Part shown: positions 1-8,589 of the stretch, one piece after another
How positions within the stretch are numbered: position 1 is the first letter of the stretch
Layout: each line of letters begins with the position of its first letter
DNA from: Gracilimonas sp017641085
GTDB lineage: Bacteria; Bacteroidota; Rhodothermia; Balneolales; Balneolaceae
Assembly: GCF_046115515.1 (NCBI RefSeq)
Contig: NZ_CP175953.1
Length of the DNA stretch: 64,000 nucleotides
Reading direction: 5' to 3' (one strand)
Translations under genes and position numbers: made by a program
Notes under the pieces: generated by a model
What the model was told of the DNA's origin: nothing
The model's database searches: none
Seen by the model: the letters and a program-made list of their open reading frames with translations, nothing else

Positions 1-558
1 TTTTATCTCCTGGTAATAGTCAAATTCATCCTGATTTTCTTCAGCTACGGAGTCTTCACTCATTCCGGCATACTTATCACTAAGCTTGGCAAATAGCCGG
101 GTAACTTCGTAAGTATCTTTATCAACATGGGTACTGTCGGGGCCTCCAATAAAATTCCAGCCGTAAATATCATCCACATATCCGTTTCCGTCATCATCGG
201 CGTTATTGCCGGGAATTTCGTCCTCATTCACCCATACATTTTCCTGCAAATCCTCATGGTCGATATCGGTGCCCGAATCAATAATGGCAACAATCACTTT
301 TTGCTTTGGCGATTTGCCGGCCAGGATATCAGCGTAGGCGCGTTCCACTCCGGTTCCGTAATAAGGAGTAGCGTCGGAGGGAGTGAGATGCCAGGTTTCC
401 GTGGCGGTGATTTTCTCTGCTTCTGATTCAGAAACCATTTCTGTATCGGTTTCTTTCTCTGATGAAGAAGTAGTTTCCGTGGTTGATTTAGTTCCGGCAC
501 AACTCACGGTAAAGAGTGTGACAAAAAGAAGGGTGAAGAGCTTGGATGTAAGGTTCAT
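1..558 (-). CDS. S8 family subtilisin-like serine peptidase, lipoprotein (partial, N-terminal 186 residues)
   Basis: The reading frame starts with ATG at 556-558 and runs off the left edge of the window. The N-terminus is a lipoprotein signal: a hydrophobic stretch ending LFTVSC with the lipidated Cys near residue 20, followed by a Ser/Thr/Glu-rich linker. Around residues 88-105 the motif VIVAIIDSGTDIDHEDL matches the catalytic-Asp block of subtilases (family S8), with Asp near residue 94. An Asp/Asn-rich stretch (DDDGNGYVDDIYGWNF) follows, as in many S8 enzymes of Bacteroidota-like bacteria. The His and Ser blocks lie outside the window, so activity cannot be judged. It is probably a cell-envelope protease. 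It lies 44 nt beyond the DUF445 gene on the same strand. Family assignment is confident. Confidence 0.88.
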   Translation of the reverse strand, partial: MNLTSKLFTLLFVTLFTVSCAGTKSTTETTSSSEKETDTEMVSESEAEKITATETWHLTPSDATPYYGTGVERAYADILAGKSPKQKVIVAIIDSGTDIDHEDLQENVWVNEDEIPGNNADDDGNGYVDDIYGWNFIGGPDSTHVDKDTYEVTRLFAKLSDKYAGMSEDSVAEENQDEFDYYQEIK

Positions 559-602
559 AAAGGTATTGCTGTAGATATAATTGAATTTTGAATTAACAAC
601 GA

Positions 603-1742
603 TCAGGAAGTCTGTTTCATTCTCAGGATCAGAGAATCTGCAACCACCGTTGACCCGATAATAAACGTCAATACCATGATACTCGCAACAGGTTCCCAAA
701 TAATGAAACCGCCGAAGGTACCTAACACAGCTCCCAGATACTGAATATACTGGAGCTGGTCGTTACTGGCGTTCTTAATCAATTGCTTGAGTTTCTTTTC
801 ATCATACTGGCGCAGATTGTCTTCAACCAGAGCGTGCACGTCAAGTTGGTTGATGAGTTTATACAACAGGTTGGTAACCATTTCTTCTATCACCGAACCG
901 TGTTCGTCCAGTTTATCGGGAAGGTCATCCAGGAACACATCCATTTTATTAAGCCCGTTTTCGATACCGGTAGGGAGCTTAACCAGCGCACTTTCCACGA
1001 GGTCCTGCATTTCACGTCCTTTCAGAAAGCTATAGGCTTTGATGGCCACTTTCTCGAAGGAATTCTCATCAATGGCATCATCAATTTGTTGAATCAGTTT
1101 TTTAGCGATGGATGATCGCACTTCGGGGTCGGCAATCATTTCATCCACATAACTGACAACCAGGGCTTTCAGGTTTTCACGAAATTCGGGGTCGTCAATA
1201 ATATTACGGACGTAAATGGTGGCTTTTTCACGGTACTTGGCAATAGCCTGAGACTCGTGAATTTTTCGCTTGATGATTTCCGGGTTAATCAGGTCTTCGG
1301 AAACAGCTCGGGCCAGTCGATAGGCAATACGGTCTTTTTGAGCGGGGATAAGTCCCTGCCCAAGAATAGGTCGCTTGTGAGTGGGCCTGAATAACATGGT
1401 GATAGCCAGCCAGTTGGTCAAAAAACCAATGAGCCCGCTAATACTGATAATTCGCAGCAATCCTTCAAAGGAAAAGGTATGTCCGAACAGTTCTGCCGAC
1501 ATTCCGTTGAAATCCCAGAAAAAAGAGGTAATAAATACAGCTAACAGCAGGTAAGGAACAGCGAAAAGCAGGTTCATTAACCACCGGTGTTCGGTTACTT
1601 TTTTTGGAGGGATGGCAAGTTCGCCCTTTTTTTCGGGCAGGGTAGAGTGTTTATCCACCTGATTGCGGATGAGCTCCCAGAGCCGGGAACCGTATTGCTT
1701 GCTTCGCTCTTTAATAATGTCTGTATTGTCCTGTTTATTCAT
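603..1742 (-). CDS. DUF445 family membrane protein
   Basis: The 379-residue product has a soluble N-terminus, hydrophobic segments around residues 55-80 and 92-118, a long helical charged middle and a C-terminal hydrophobic hairpin (about 335-372). The block GFLTNWLAITMLFRPTHKR followed by GLIPAQKDRIAYRLA is the recognisable DUF445 (YheB-like) signature. The family has no established enzymatic role; members are inner-membrane proteins of unknown function. It follows ybeY on the same strand with a short gap and probably belongs to the same transcript. The length fits the family and I see no damage. Confidence 0.85.
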   Translation of the reverse strand: MNKQDNTDIIKERSKQYGSRLWELIRNQVDKHSTLPEKKGELAIPPKKVTEHRWLMNLLFAVPYLLLAVFITSFFWDFNGMSAELFGHTFSFEGLLRIISISGLIGFLTNWLAITMLFRPTHKRPILGQGLIPAQKDRIAYRLARAVSEDLINPEIIKRKIHESQAIAKYREKATIYVRNIIDDPEFRENLKALVVSYVDEMIADPEVRSSIAKKLIQQIDDAIDENSFEKVAIKAYSFLKGREMQDLVESALVKLPTGIENGLNKMDVFLDDLPDKLDEHGSVIEEMVTNLLYKLINQLDVHALVEDNLRQYDEKKLKQLIKNASNDQLQYIQYLGAVLGTFGGFIIWEPVASIMVLTFIIGSTVVADSLILRMKQTS

Positions 1743-1775
1743 CCGTAGTTTTGGACTGATGTACGCAGAAATTCC

Positions 1776-2234
1776 CTATTTGTTGGCTTCGGCAAGGGCT
1801 AAATATTTATTCTCAAGCTCGGTCATGGCCTCTTTTTCCTTATCTGAGGAATCTTCATAACCAATCAGGTGAAGGAGCCCGTGAATAAAAATTCGCTGAA
1901 ATTCTCTTTCCACCGGTTCTTTGAATTCAGCTGATTGTTCAATAATTCTCGGAGCACAACAAAAAAGGGTGCCTTCAATGGCTTCATTACCTTTCGAGCC
2001 GGGCTCATCATCATACCGAAAAGAAATTATATCGGTAACGTAGTATCGGTTCAGGTGCTCTTTATTGATCCTGACAATTTCCTGCTCACTCACAAAAACA
2101 AGTTCAACCAGGGAGAAAGAGACACCTTCTTTATCTGAAATTATCTTCAGGATGGATTCTGCCTTCGAGCGGCTTAACGGAACCTTCTCATCGCTTTCAT
2201 TAAAAAGTTGAAGGATGGAAGAATCTGTTTTCAA
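1776..2234 (-). CDS. ybeY: Endoribonuclease YbeY (16S rRNA maturation)
   Basis: YbeY is a zinc-dependent single-strand endoribonuclease in 16S rRNA 3'-end processing and late 70S quality control. The family hallmark H-x3-H-x5-(H/D) is visible as FIHGLLHLIGYEDSSDKE near the C-terminus, with the third ligand position reading Asp instead of the usual His. The frame stays open to an ATG at 2297, but those extra 21 codons read in another frame over the end of the preceding gene and give a low-complexity Ser/Pro peptide. I prefer the TTG at 2232-2234, which lies just after the preceding stop at 2245 and gives about 152 residues, the usual length. The start is uncertain; the identity is not. Confidence 0.85.
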   Translation of the reverse strand: MKTDSSILQLFNESDEKVPLSRSKAESILKIISDKEGVSFSLVELVFVSEQEIVRINKEHLNRYYVTDIISFRYDDEPGSKGNEAIEGTLFCCAPRIIEQSAEFKEPVEREFQRIFIHGLLHLIGYEDSSDKEKEAMTELENKYLALAEANK

Positions 2235-2244
2235 GTGGGTGGTT

Positions 2245-2691
2245 TTAGAAGGTGAAATCGTCGTCCATCGACTCGGTGAGGGAGAGGGCAATGCCACACA
2301 TCATCAAATCTTCGGGAAGCTGGGTGAAGTCGCCGCTCAGGATGGAATGATCCACATTGGCGTATAAACTACAGCCGGCTGTTTTTTCAACAATAAGGCC
2401 CGATGTTTTTTCGCCGGATTTACCGAAGAAGGTAACCTGCTGAAGCATCTCACTGGCAACAAAAGCCGTACAGTTGTGAAGCTGTAAAAAGGTATTGTAC
2501 GCATACACAGATACCATGTTCATCTGTTCGTCATTCACATCCAGCCCGAGATGAATTTCAAGGGCCAGTTTTCGAGGCTCTTCCTCATTTTTAACCTCGA
2601 ACCTGAACACGTCGTTACCCAGGGGTTTTGGTTTGGTTCCCAAAACCTTACCGATGGCATCAATATTTTCTTTTGTAAACTGGTGAATCAT
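2245..2691 (-). CDS. Conserved hypothetical protein, 148 residues
   Basis: I do not recognise this soluble, acidic 148-residue protein. It has no signal peptide, membrane segment or nucleotide-binding motif. Its alternating pattern (VFRFEVKNEEE, LALEIHLGLDVND, MNMVSVYAYNTFLQLHNCTAFVASEM) suggests a small alpha/beta fold, and it ends in an acidic tail (ESMDDDFTF). It lies between the DUF2723 gene (60 nt upstream) and ybeY (immediately downstream) on the same strand, so it is probably co-transcribed. Clean start and stop, and codon use like its neighbours, support a real gene. Confidence 0.7.
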   Translation of the reverse strand: MIHQFTKENIDAIGKVLGTKPKPLGNDVFRFEVKNEEEPRKLALEIHLGLDVNDEQMNMVSVYAYNTFLQLHNCTAFVASEMLQQVTFFGKSGEKTSGLIVEKTAGCSLYANVDHSILSGDFTQLPEDLMMCGIALSLTESMDDDFTF

Positions 2692-2751
2692 AGCTGGCTC
2701 ATTAATTGTGCCGAAATATACGGCACCTTCTCATAAGTTTAAATGAAAGAG

Positions 2752-5730
2752 TTAATCGATTCCGTAACGTTGAATTTCCTGCTCACTGGCTTCTTTTGTA
2801 GCCGGCATAGGAGGGAAACTGCTGCCCATCAACATATTTACTTCTTCAGAAAGCGCATTGGCTTCTTCGGTGTTGCCACCCTGATAATAAGTGTACTGAA
2901 TTAATACCAGTGATTGACGTGCCGTTCGAACCGCAGTCAGGTATTGCTGAGCATCACTATTCAGCTGCTCCAGTTGCGGACGAATTTCACGCTGTGTGCG
3001 AATGTCGCCACGTGATTGTGCGCTTTGAAGTTGCTGATTCAGCTCGTTGAATTCAGCCTCTATATCAGAGAAACGATTCAGGTTCTTCTCAAGCTTTTCC
3101 TTGATGTCTTCTACAGCTGTACCGGCAAGACGCATGGCATCATCATGAAGATCAACCTGAGCGTATCTTACGGCATAAAGTAATTTAAGCGACTCATTGG
3201 TTTCCGAAGGACGGAAAGGGATTTTTTCTTCTCCCCACTTCAGCCAGTATTGAGCACTGTCAATCTTACCTTCCTCACGGTAGGTCATCGCCAGCGACAT
3301 AAAGTTAAAGCGGTAGTTGCTGAGCATACGGCGGATGTTCTCATCGAAATAAACATCCGGGTTATTCCATTCGCGGAATTTGAAATTCTCAACACGATCG
3401 GTGAAGATTTTTGGATTGATGTGTCCTTCGCGTCCGGCTCCGAAATTTTTAGGAACTACGCGATAGGCTTTTCCTTCCGTTCGGAAGTAATCCTGCAGGT
3501 TAAGCTGGCTTTCACCGGAAACCGTGTTTGCAAAGTAAACAGGACGCAACCAGTTGTTGTTTTGCAGGATATCCAGAATCAACCGATCCTGTACCTGCAG
3601 GTAATAAATGCGGTCACCTTGTTGGTTTTGCCCGTAAAAACGGCCATTTAAATTCCATGTTACTTCATTATCGAGGGAATCAACCGGCATTTCGAAGTCA
3701 ACACCTTTCTGCAAAAGAGGCAGAGAGGTATCCGGTTTAACGCCGATGGCTTCTTTGTAATTCATGTCTTCTGAAAATGCATTCTTCAGCATTTCCTTAT
3801 CCACCGGGATGGTAATATCCTGTGGCTGCCACTGGCTGATGCCGGCGGTAACCCGGTCCACTTCCTCATCTGAAAGAGAGATAGGCAGCGGAGCTGATTC
3901 GTGCGACCATTGGTCTCTGAGCTGCTTAATATACCAGTCGGTATTCAACAGGCTCAGACAAACGATTCGCACATCGGTACGAACGCCTTCCACTTCCTGC
4001 GCATACCAGAGCGGGAAGGTGTCATTATCACCATTCGTAAATAAAATAGCATTTGGAGCTACGGACTCCAGCAGGTTTCGGGCATAGTCAGGAGCTACGT
4101 ACCGGTTGCTACGGTCGTGGTCATCCCAGTTCTGATAGCCCATCCACACAGGGGAGGCAAGCAGGCATAAAACAACGGCTGCATATCCCAATATTCTGTT
4201 GTTGGCGTATTGTTTGATGAGTTCAATAATCCCTGTTACTCCAAGCCCGAGCCATATCGAAAAGGCAAAGAAGGAGCCCACGTAGGCATAATCCCGCTCA
4301 CGCGGCTGATATGGAGGTTGATTCAGGAACACAATAATCGCCAACCCCGTGACAATAAAGAGTGCGAGTATAGCGAGTGCCCGTTTCCAGTCGGAGCTGA
4401 AGTGGAAAATCATCCCAAATAAACCCAGCAAAAACGGGATAAAGAAATAGGCATTGCTGGCGGGGTTATCGGGATAGGCCGGCTCCTCAAATCCGGACCG
4501 CCAACCCGTATCCTGAATATCAGCCTCACGACCTATGAAGTTCCAGTTGAAGTAACGGATGTACATGTGGTTAACCTGGTAATCCCAGAAGAAAGCCCAG
4601 TCAGAATTATAACGCCCGTAGTAATCAAGGTGATTGGGGGCCGGAGAATAACGGCGCGGGAAAAACTCTTCTTCAGAGCGGTCAATTTGTCCGGTTTGGT
4701 CGTTGTAATTGTTGCCCTTTAAAATAGGTGTAGCTCCGTACTGCTCACGCTTCAGATAACTGATAAAAGCTTCAACGGTTTCAGGGTCATTCTCGTCAAT
4801 GGGGGGATCGGCGATGGAGCGGATCATAATCACGGAATAGGAGGAGAACCCGATCAAAATCATCGCGTAACTGATGGCAATGATATTAGCTATGCGCATT
4901 TTGTGTTTATGCGTGTAGTAAATAGCATAAGCTACAGCGGCCATAAACAGAAAGATGAACAACATGGGGCCGATAAGTCCATAGGATGCTTCATCCACAC
5001 TGTTGGCCATGGTTGGAATCATCTGAATGGTAAACGGATACACCGAGAAGAAGGCGATGACGGCTCCAACACCCATCAATAAAAACGACTTCCACTCAAA
5101 TTCCTTAAGCTTGAAGTACACTATCAGGGCTACAAAGAACAGGGCAAGCAAGTTCAAGAGGTGAACACCAATCGCTATACCAAACATATAGGCAATCAAA
5201 ACCAGCCAGCGTTCATTATAAGGTTTGTCGAAATTTTCAGCCCACTTCAACGCCATCCAAACTACAATAGAGGTAAAAAACATGGACATGGCATACACTT
5301 CGGCTTCCACAGCGCTAAACCAGAAGGTATCGGTTACGGCAAAGGTGAGGGCTCCGACCAAAGCACCTCCATACATCCCGATTTTATCCATCATTTCCAT
5401 GGAATCAGGATTACCTTTCCATTCGCGAACCAGGCGAACCACAATCAGGTACAAAAACATCACCGTGAAGGCAGATGTAAGCGCACTTATAAAGTTGATG
5501 CTAACGGCAATGTATTCAGCCGGCATAAACATGGAGAAAAGTCGCCCAACGATGGAATAAAAGGGAGCGCCCGGAGGGTGATTTACCTGCAAGCCGTGTG
5601 CAACGGCAATGAACTCACCGGCATCCCAAAAACTGGCGGTGGGCGCGAGGGTTAGCGTGTATATAACAAGTGAAACAAAAAAGGTAAAAAGAGCGAGATA
5701 TCTGTTGGTCGTTTTATGATCTGAAAGCAT
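2752..5730 (-). CDS. DUF2723 protein, predicted GT117 / TMEM260-like protein O-mannosyltransferase
   Basis: The 992-residue product has a multi-helix membrane half (about residues 10-540) and a soluble C-terminal half with helical, TPR-like and coiled-coil stretches (about 840-960). The N-terminal loop carries the DUF2723 signature: SFWDAGEFIAVAHGL followed by NHPPGAPFYSIVGR. This acidic loop after the first membrane helix is characteristic of GT-C enzymes. The family (CAZy GT117, relatives of eukaryotic TMEM260) is linked to protein O-mannosylation; the substrate here is inferred, most plausibly exported envelope proteins. It heads a minus-strand run with the 148-residue protein, ybeY and DUF445, and is divergent from the NSS transporter. 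Full length. Confidence 0.85.
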   Translation of the reverse strand: MLSDHKTTNRYLALFTFFVSLVIYTLTLAPTASFWDAGEFIAVAHGLQVNHPPGAPFYSIVGRLFSMFMPAEYIAVSINFISALTSAFTVMFLYLIVVRLVREWKGNPDSMEMMDKIGMYGGALVGALTFAVTDTFWFSAVEAEVYAMSMFFTSIVVWMALKWAENFDKPYNERWLVLIAYMFGIAIGVHLLNLLALFFVALIVYFKLKEFEWKSFLLMGVGAVIAFFSVYPFTIQMIPTMANSVDEASYGLIGPMLFIFLFMAAVAYAIYYTHKHKMRIANIIAISYAMILIGFSSYSVIMIRSIADPPIDENDPETVEAFISYLKREQYGATPILKGNNYNDQTGQIDRSEEEFFPRRYSPAPNHLDYYGRYNSDWAFFWDYQVNHMYIRYFNWNFIGREADIQDTGWRSGFEEPAYPDNPASNAYFFIPFLLGLFGMIFHFSSDWKRALAILALFIVTGLAIIVFLNQPPYQPRERDYAYVGSFFAFSIWLGLGVTGIIELIKQYANNRILGYAAVVLCLLASPVWMGYQNWDDHDRSNRYVAPDYARNLLESVAPNAILFTNGDNDTFPLWYAQEVEGVRTDVRIVCLSLLNTDWYIKQLRDQWSHESAPLPISLSDEEVDRVTAGISQWQPQDITIPVDKEMLKNAFSEDMNYKEAIGVKPDTSLPLLQKGVDFEMPVDSLDNEVTWNLNGRFYGQNQQGDRIYYLQVQDRLILDILQNNNWLRPVYFANTVSGESQLNLQDYFRTEGKAYRVVPKNFGAGREGHINPKIFTDRVENFKFREWNNPDVYFDENIRRMLSNYRFNFMSLAMTYREEGKIDSAQYWLKWGEEKIPFRPSETNESLKLLYAVRYAQVDLHDDAMRLAGTAVEDIKEKLEKNLNRFSDIEAEFNELNQQLQSAQSRGDIRTQREIRPQLEQLNSDAQQYLTAVRTARQSLVLIQYTYYQGGNTEEANALSEEVNMLMGSSFPPMPATKEASEQEIQRYGID

Positions 5731-5875
5731 GTAAAATTGGTTAGCTGCTCAAAAAAGTTTTTGGATATTCGTAGATAACATTTTATGATAGGCTCGCAAT
5801 TATAAGCACAGCCTTATACTAATCAAAATGTAAGATACATAAGAATTTAAACTTCTCGCAGCTAAAACGGGAAAG

Positions 5876-5908
5876 TTCGAATCGTATTTTCAACTTTAAA
5901 TATTTTTG
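5876..5908 (+). promoter_or_regulatory. Candidate Bacteroidota-type promoter abutting the transporter start
   Basis: TTCG at 5876-5879 and TATTTTTG at 5901-5908 are separated by 21 nt and resemble the -33 (TTTG) and -7 (TAnnTTTG) boxes of the Bacteroidota housekeeping sigma factor. The -7 box ends one base before the ATG at 5910. Used as such, it would start transcription at or just inside the start codon, giving a leaderless mRNA. This is inference from pattern only. Confidence 0.35.
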
Positions 5909-5909
5909 C

Positions 5910-7394
5910 ATGTCAGCGAATACAAAAGAACGTTTTTCTTCAAAGCTGGGATTGATTTTAAGCGTGCTCGGGATCGCCATTGGAACGGGTAATATCTGGC
6001 GGTTTCCCCGAATAGCAGCTCAGAACGGAGGAGAGGAAGGAGCCGGGGCTTTCCTCTTTGCCTGGATTTGCTTTCTGATCCTGTGGTCTATTCCCCTCAT
6101 TATTGCGGAATATGGAATGGGGCGAAATGGCCGAAAAGGCGTGGTTGGTTCTTTTGTTGAACTTATTGGTGAGAAGAAAGGCTGGCTGGGTGGATTTGTA
6201 GGCTTTGTAGCCACAGCTATCATGTTTTACTACAGTGTGGTAGCTGGCTGGTGTCTGTACTATTTAATTACCAGCATCACCGAAGCCTTACCGGCAAACC
6301 TGCAGCAGGCCAATGCTATTTGGGATGGATTCCAGGGTTCCAGCTGGCCGCTTATTGCTCATGCCTTTGTGATGTGCGTGGGGGGCTTTATCGTTATTAA
6401 GGGCATTTCCTCCATCGAGAAAGTAAATAAAGTATTGATTCCTTCCTTGTTGCTGGTACTGATTGTTTCCCTGTTTAAAGCCCTTTCGCTTGAAGGCAGC
6501 GGACTTGGTATAGAATATCTCTTTACCCCGGATTGGTCAACATTGAAGAAGCCGGAGATCTGGCTGGAAGCACTCACACAAAATGCCTGGGATACCGGTG
6601 CTGCCTGGGGACTGATTTTGACCTATGCCGCATACATGCGCAAGACCGATGACGTTACCATTACTGCGTTCCAGACCGGAATTGGTAATAACATGGTTTC
6701 GTTGCTGGCGGCCATCATCATTTTCTCAACCGTGTTTGGTACGTTGAGCCCACAGATGGGAAGTGGTGAAATTCTGGATGTGATGAAGACCTCCGGACCT
6801 GCTTCAACGGGACTGACCTTTATCTGGATGCCTCAGCTATTTGCAACTATGGGAGGCGGAGGTATTTTTGCCATCCTGTTTTTCCTGGGTTTGACGTTTG
6901 CCGCTTTCAGTTCACTGATTTCCATGATTGAACTGGCTGTAAAAGTATTTGTGGATATGGGAGCCGAGCGAAAACGAGCTACTTTAATCATATGTGCTGC
7001 TGGTTTCGGATTCGGAATTCCTTCTGCGTTAAACCTGACATTCTTCGCCAATCAGGACTTTGTTTGGGGCGTTGGATTGATGGTTTCCGGTGCACTCATT
7101 TCCTATGCCGTCATTAAATACGGAACCCAAAAGTTCCGAGAAGAGCTTATCAATACAGAAGACCGTTCAACGACTTTAGGCTCCTGGTGGGAAATCTTCA
7201 TCAAGTATGTGGTGCCGATTGAAGTGGTTACCCTGCTGGGTTGGTGGATGTATCTCTCTGCTACTACTTATGCTCCGGACACCTGGTACAATCCGTTGAG
7301 TCCTTTTTCTGTGATGACAGTTGTGCTTCAATGGGGGCTTGCGCTTCTTCTTGTGTGGTTTTTCCGCAAGCGATTGATGAAGAGCAATAAGTAA
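5910..7394 (+). CDS. Sodium-dependent transporter, neurotransmitter:sodium symporter (NSS/SNF) family
   Basis: The 494-residue protein has about twelve hydrophobic segments. The N-terminal block GIAIGTGNIWRFPRIAAQ is the NSS signature in TM1, with the unwound GxxxGxGNxWRFP region that coordinates sodium and substrate in LeuT. Prokaryotic members import amino acids with Na+ (for example tryptophan, methionine/alanine, leucine); the substrate cannot be read from the sequence. The ATG follows a candidate -7 box directly. It is divergent from the DUF2723 gene and followed by a rho-independent terminator. The C-terminus is short and basic (RKRLMKSNK); its last codons are repeated in inverted orientation in the small ORF beyond. 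Confidence 0.92.
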   Translation: MSANTKERFSSKLGLILSVLGIAIGTGNIWRFPRIAAQNGGEEGAGAFLFAWICFLILWSIPLIIAEYGMGRNGRKGVVGSFVELIGEKKGWLGGFVGFVATAIMFYYSVVAGWCLYYLITSITEALPANLQQANAIWDGFQGSSWPLIAHAFVMCVGGFIVIKGISSIEKVNKVLIPSLLLVLIVSLFKALSLEGSGLGIEYLFTPDWSTLKKPEIWLEALTQNAWDTGAAWGLILTYAAYMRKTDDVTITAFQTGIGNNMVSLLAAIIIFSTVFGTLSPQMGSGEILDVMKTSGPASTGLTFIWMPQLFATMGGGGIFAILFFLGLTFAAFSSLISMIELAVKVFVDMGAERKRATLIICAAGFGFGIPSALNLTFFANQDFVWGVGLMVSGALISYAVIKYGTQKFREELINTEDRSTTLGSWWEIFIKYVVPIEVVTLLGWWMYLSATTYAPDTWYNPLSPFSVMTVVLQWGLALLLVWFFRKRLMKSNK

Positions 7395-7471
7395 GTAAAA
7401 AGCCCCGAGACATTGCCGGGGCGTATTTCTTAGTTCGTTTCTTGTGAGTCGTTCTTTTTATTGCTCTTCAT
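7377..7471. repeat. 14-bp inverted repeat joining the transporter 3' end and the small ORF
   Basis: Perfect arms atgaagagcaataa (7377-7390) and its reverse complement (7458-7471) lie 67 nt apart around the terminator hairpin. Both arms are coding and in the same codon phase (Met-Lys-Ser-Asn) for the two convergent genes. Confidence 0.75.
7402..7422 (+). terminator. Rho-independent terminator after the NSS transporter gene
   Basis: A 6-bp GC stem, gccccg (7402-7407) with cggggc (7417-7422), encloses a 9-nt loop 7 nt after the stop codon and is followed by gtatttct. The tail is T-rich but short. On the minus strand the same hairpin is followed by ttttta, so it may also stop transcripts from the small ORF at 7430-7549. 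Confidence 0.7.
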
Positions 7472-7549
7472 TTTGTCTATTGCGATAGGAATTATAAATA
7501 ACGAGAACGCAATAACAACGACCACAATTGAAAACAGATCGATTTCCAT
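7430..7549 (-). CDS. Small single-span membrane protein, 39 residues (possible transporter-associated peptide)
   Basis: An uninterrupted minus-strand frame runs from ATG at 7547-7549 to TAA at 7430-7432. The peptide starts MEIDLF, then has one hydrophobic helix (SIVVVVIAFSLFIIPIAI, residues 7-24) and a basic, polar tail containing MKSNKK. This is the shape of small subunits that accompany some NSS transporters (for example MetS), but here the gene is convergent with the transporter rather than downstream of it. Its tail repeats the MKSNK that ends the transporter, as a 14-bp inverted DNA repeat. Reality as a gene is likely from the clean helix-plus-tail design; the function is inference. Confidence 0.5.
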   Translation of the reverse strand: MEIDLFSIVVVVIAFSLFIIPIAIDKMKSNKKNDSQETN

Positions 7550-7648
7550 CTTGATATAAATTTAAATATGAAATTGATTTTCATGAGCAACAGGCTCATG
7601 ATTTTTGATAAACGAAACAGCCCTGGGTCGGGCCGATATCAGGATGGC

Positions 7649-8014
7649 TTATAGAAATGAGTGGAAAGGGAAGAGTAGTATTTTGTTGGTCTGACTTTCA
7701 TCTATCAGGGCAGAGAATTTTAAATAGGTTGAATCGGGCGAACAACTGAAAGTGTGTTGACGAGAGGAGAAAGCAAGTAATTCGTGATCTTCTTCAGTAT
7801 TAGAATCAGATAGCCGCTCCCTGAAACTACCCCCGCTCTCCCCAGATGCAGCTGATGAAAATAATAAAGCTTGACCGGATGCCCATGTATTCCCAAATTC
7901 AATACTTTCGGTTTGCTTTATTTCTACACTTGAGCTGGAATTGGTAGTACCGGCAAGGATTTGATTAATCCCGCTGTTAAGCAATACTACTAAAAAAGGA
8001 AGCAAAAATTTCAT
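7649..8014 (-). CDS. Small exported hypothetical protein
   Basis: About 121 residues from the ATG at 8014; the frame extends six codons further to another ATG at 8032. The N-terminus reads like a Sec signal peptide (MKFLLPFLVVLLNSG then INQILAG). The mature part is Ser/Glu/Thr-rich with no domain I know and two Cys-free halves around a single Cys-containing segment (HTFSCSPDSTY). It stands alone between the small membrane ORF and the GyrI-like gene on the same strand. Support is the signal peptide and uninterrupted frame only, so it may be a lineage-specific protein or a spurious ORF. Confidence 0.42.
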   Translation of the reverse strand: MKFLLPFLVVLLNSGINQILAGTTNSSSSVEIKQTESIEFGNTWASGQALLFSSAASGESGGSFRERLSDSNTEEDHELLAFSSRQHTFSCSPDSTYLKFSALIDESQTNKILLFPFHSFL

Positions 8015-8078
8015 GCTCAAAATATACATCAATTTACCCTGAGAATTTGTACAAAAAGGGTGGGGTCAACTTCAGGAT

Positions 8079-8582
8079 TTATAAATCATACCCGACTTCT
8101 GAATCCTTAATCGGAACCCAAACTTCTTCTTCTGCTTCGGGATCAGTGGGATCATAGTCTTCTTTCATGACTTCAAAATGAGGACGGTTATCCAGTTCGT
8201 AGAAGGTGCCCGGCAGCCATTCGCTGTGAATGTATTGACTGGTTTTTGGGAAATCGGAGGGCAGACCTTTATGGATGAACACGGCATATTTACCGCCGGC
8301 CAGTGTAAAATTCTCCATTCCATTTGTCAGTTCCCCAAAATCATTAACCTCCACAGCCGCCCACTTCTCGAAAGGGGTATCCGGAGTAAAGCTTTCTGAA
8401 CTCAAATCATCATCAAAAACCTGCACCGAATATAAACCGGACCCGGTCATATTTTCTATTTGGTGGACATGAGGATGAAACGACTTCCACAACTCACCGG
8501 TCTGATCTTTAGCCAGAGAAGTGCGAATACGTTTTCCCACAAGTTTTATATCCGAGATGGTGACAATACGGGGTTCCTGCAT
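8079..8582 (-). CDS. GyrI-like / AraC effector-binding domain protein
   Basis: The 167-residue product starts IVTISDIKLVGKRIRTSLAK, the opening strand of the GyrI-like small-molecule-binding fold (as in SbmC and the C-terminal domain of Rob). Matching landmarks follow: GSGLYSVQVFDD, a central WAAVEV strand, GGKYAVFIHKG and the end block LDNRPHFEVMKEDYDP. No DNA-binding domain is attached, so it is a stand-alone ligand-binding protein; such proteins bind hydrophobic or cationic ligands or modulate gyrase, but the ligand here is unknown. It lies 7 nt downstream of the TfoX-N gene and is probably co-transcribed with it. Confidence 0.8.
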   Translation of the reverse strand: MQEPRIVTISDIKLVGKRIRTSLAKDQTGELWKSFHPHVHQIENMTGSGLYSVQVFDDDLSSESFTPDTPFEKWAAVEVNDFGELTNGMENFTLAGGKYAVFIHKGLPSDFPKTSQYIHSEWLPGTFYELDNRPHFEVMKEDYDPTDPEAEEEVWVPIKDSEVGYDL

Positions 8583-8589
8583 AGCATTA

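Noticed and set aside
127..426. 99-codon plus-strand ORF at the left edge
   Set aside because: Antisense to the subtilisin-like gene, whose catalytic-Asp motif is convincing.
2235..2297. Longer ybeY start at ATG 2297
   Set aside because: The extra residues overlie the preceding gene in another frame and look low-complexity; the shorter start gives the normal family length. The alternative is not excluded.
5161..5655. 164-codon plus-strand ORF opposite the DUF2723 gene
   Set aside because: Antisense shadow of a long, clearly conserved membrane-protein gene; no hydrophobic or domain pattern of its own.
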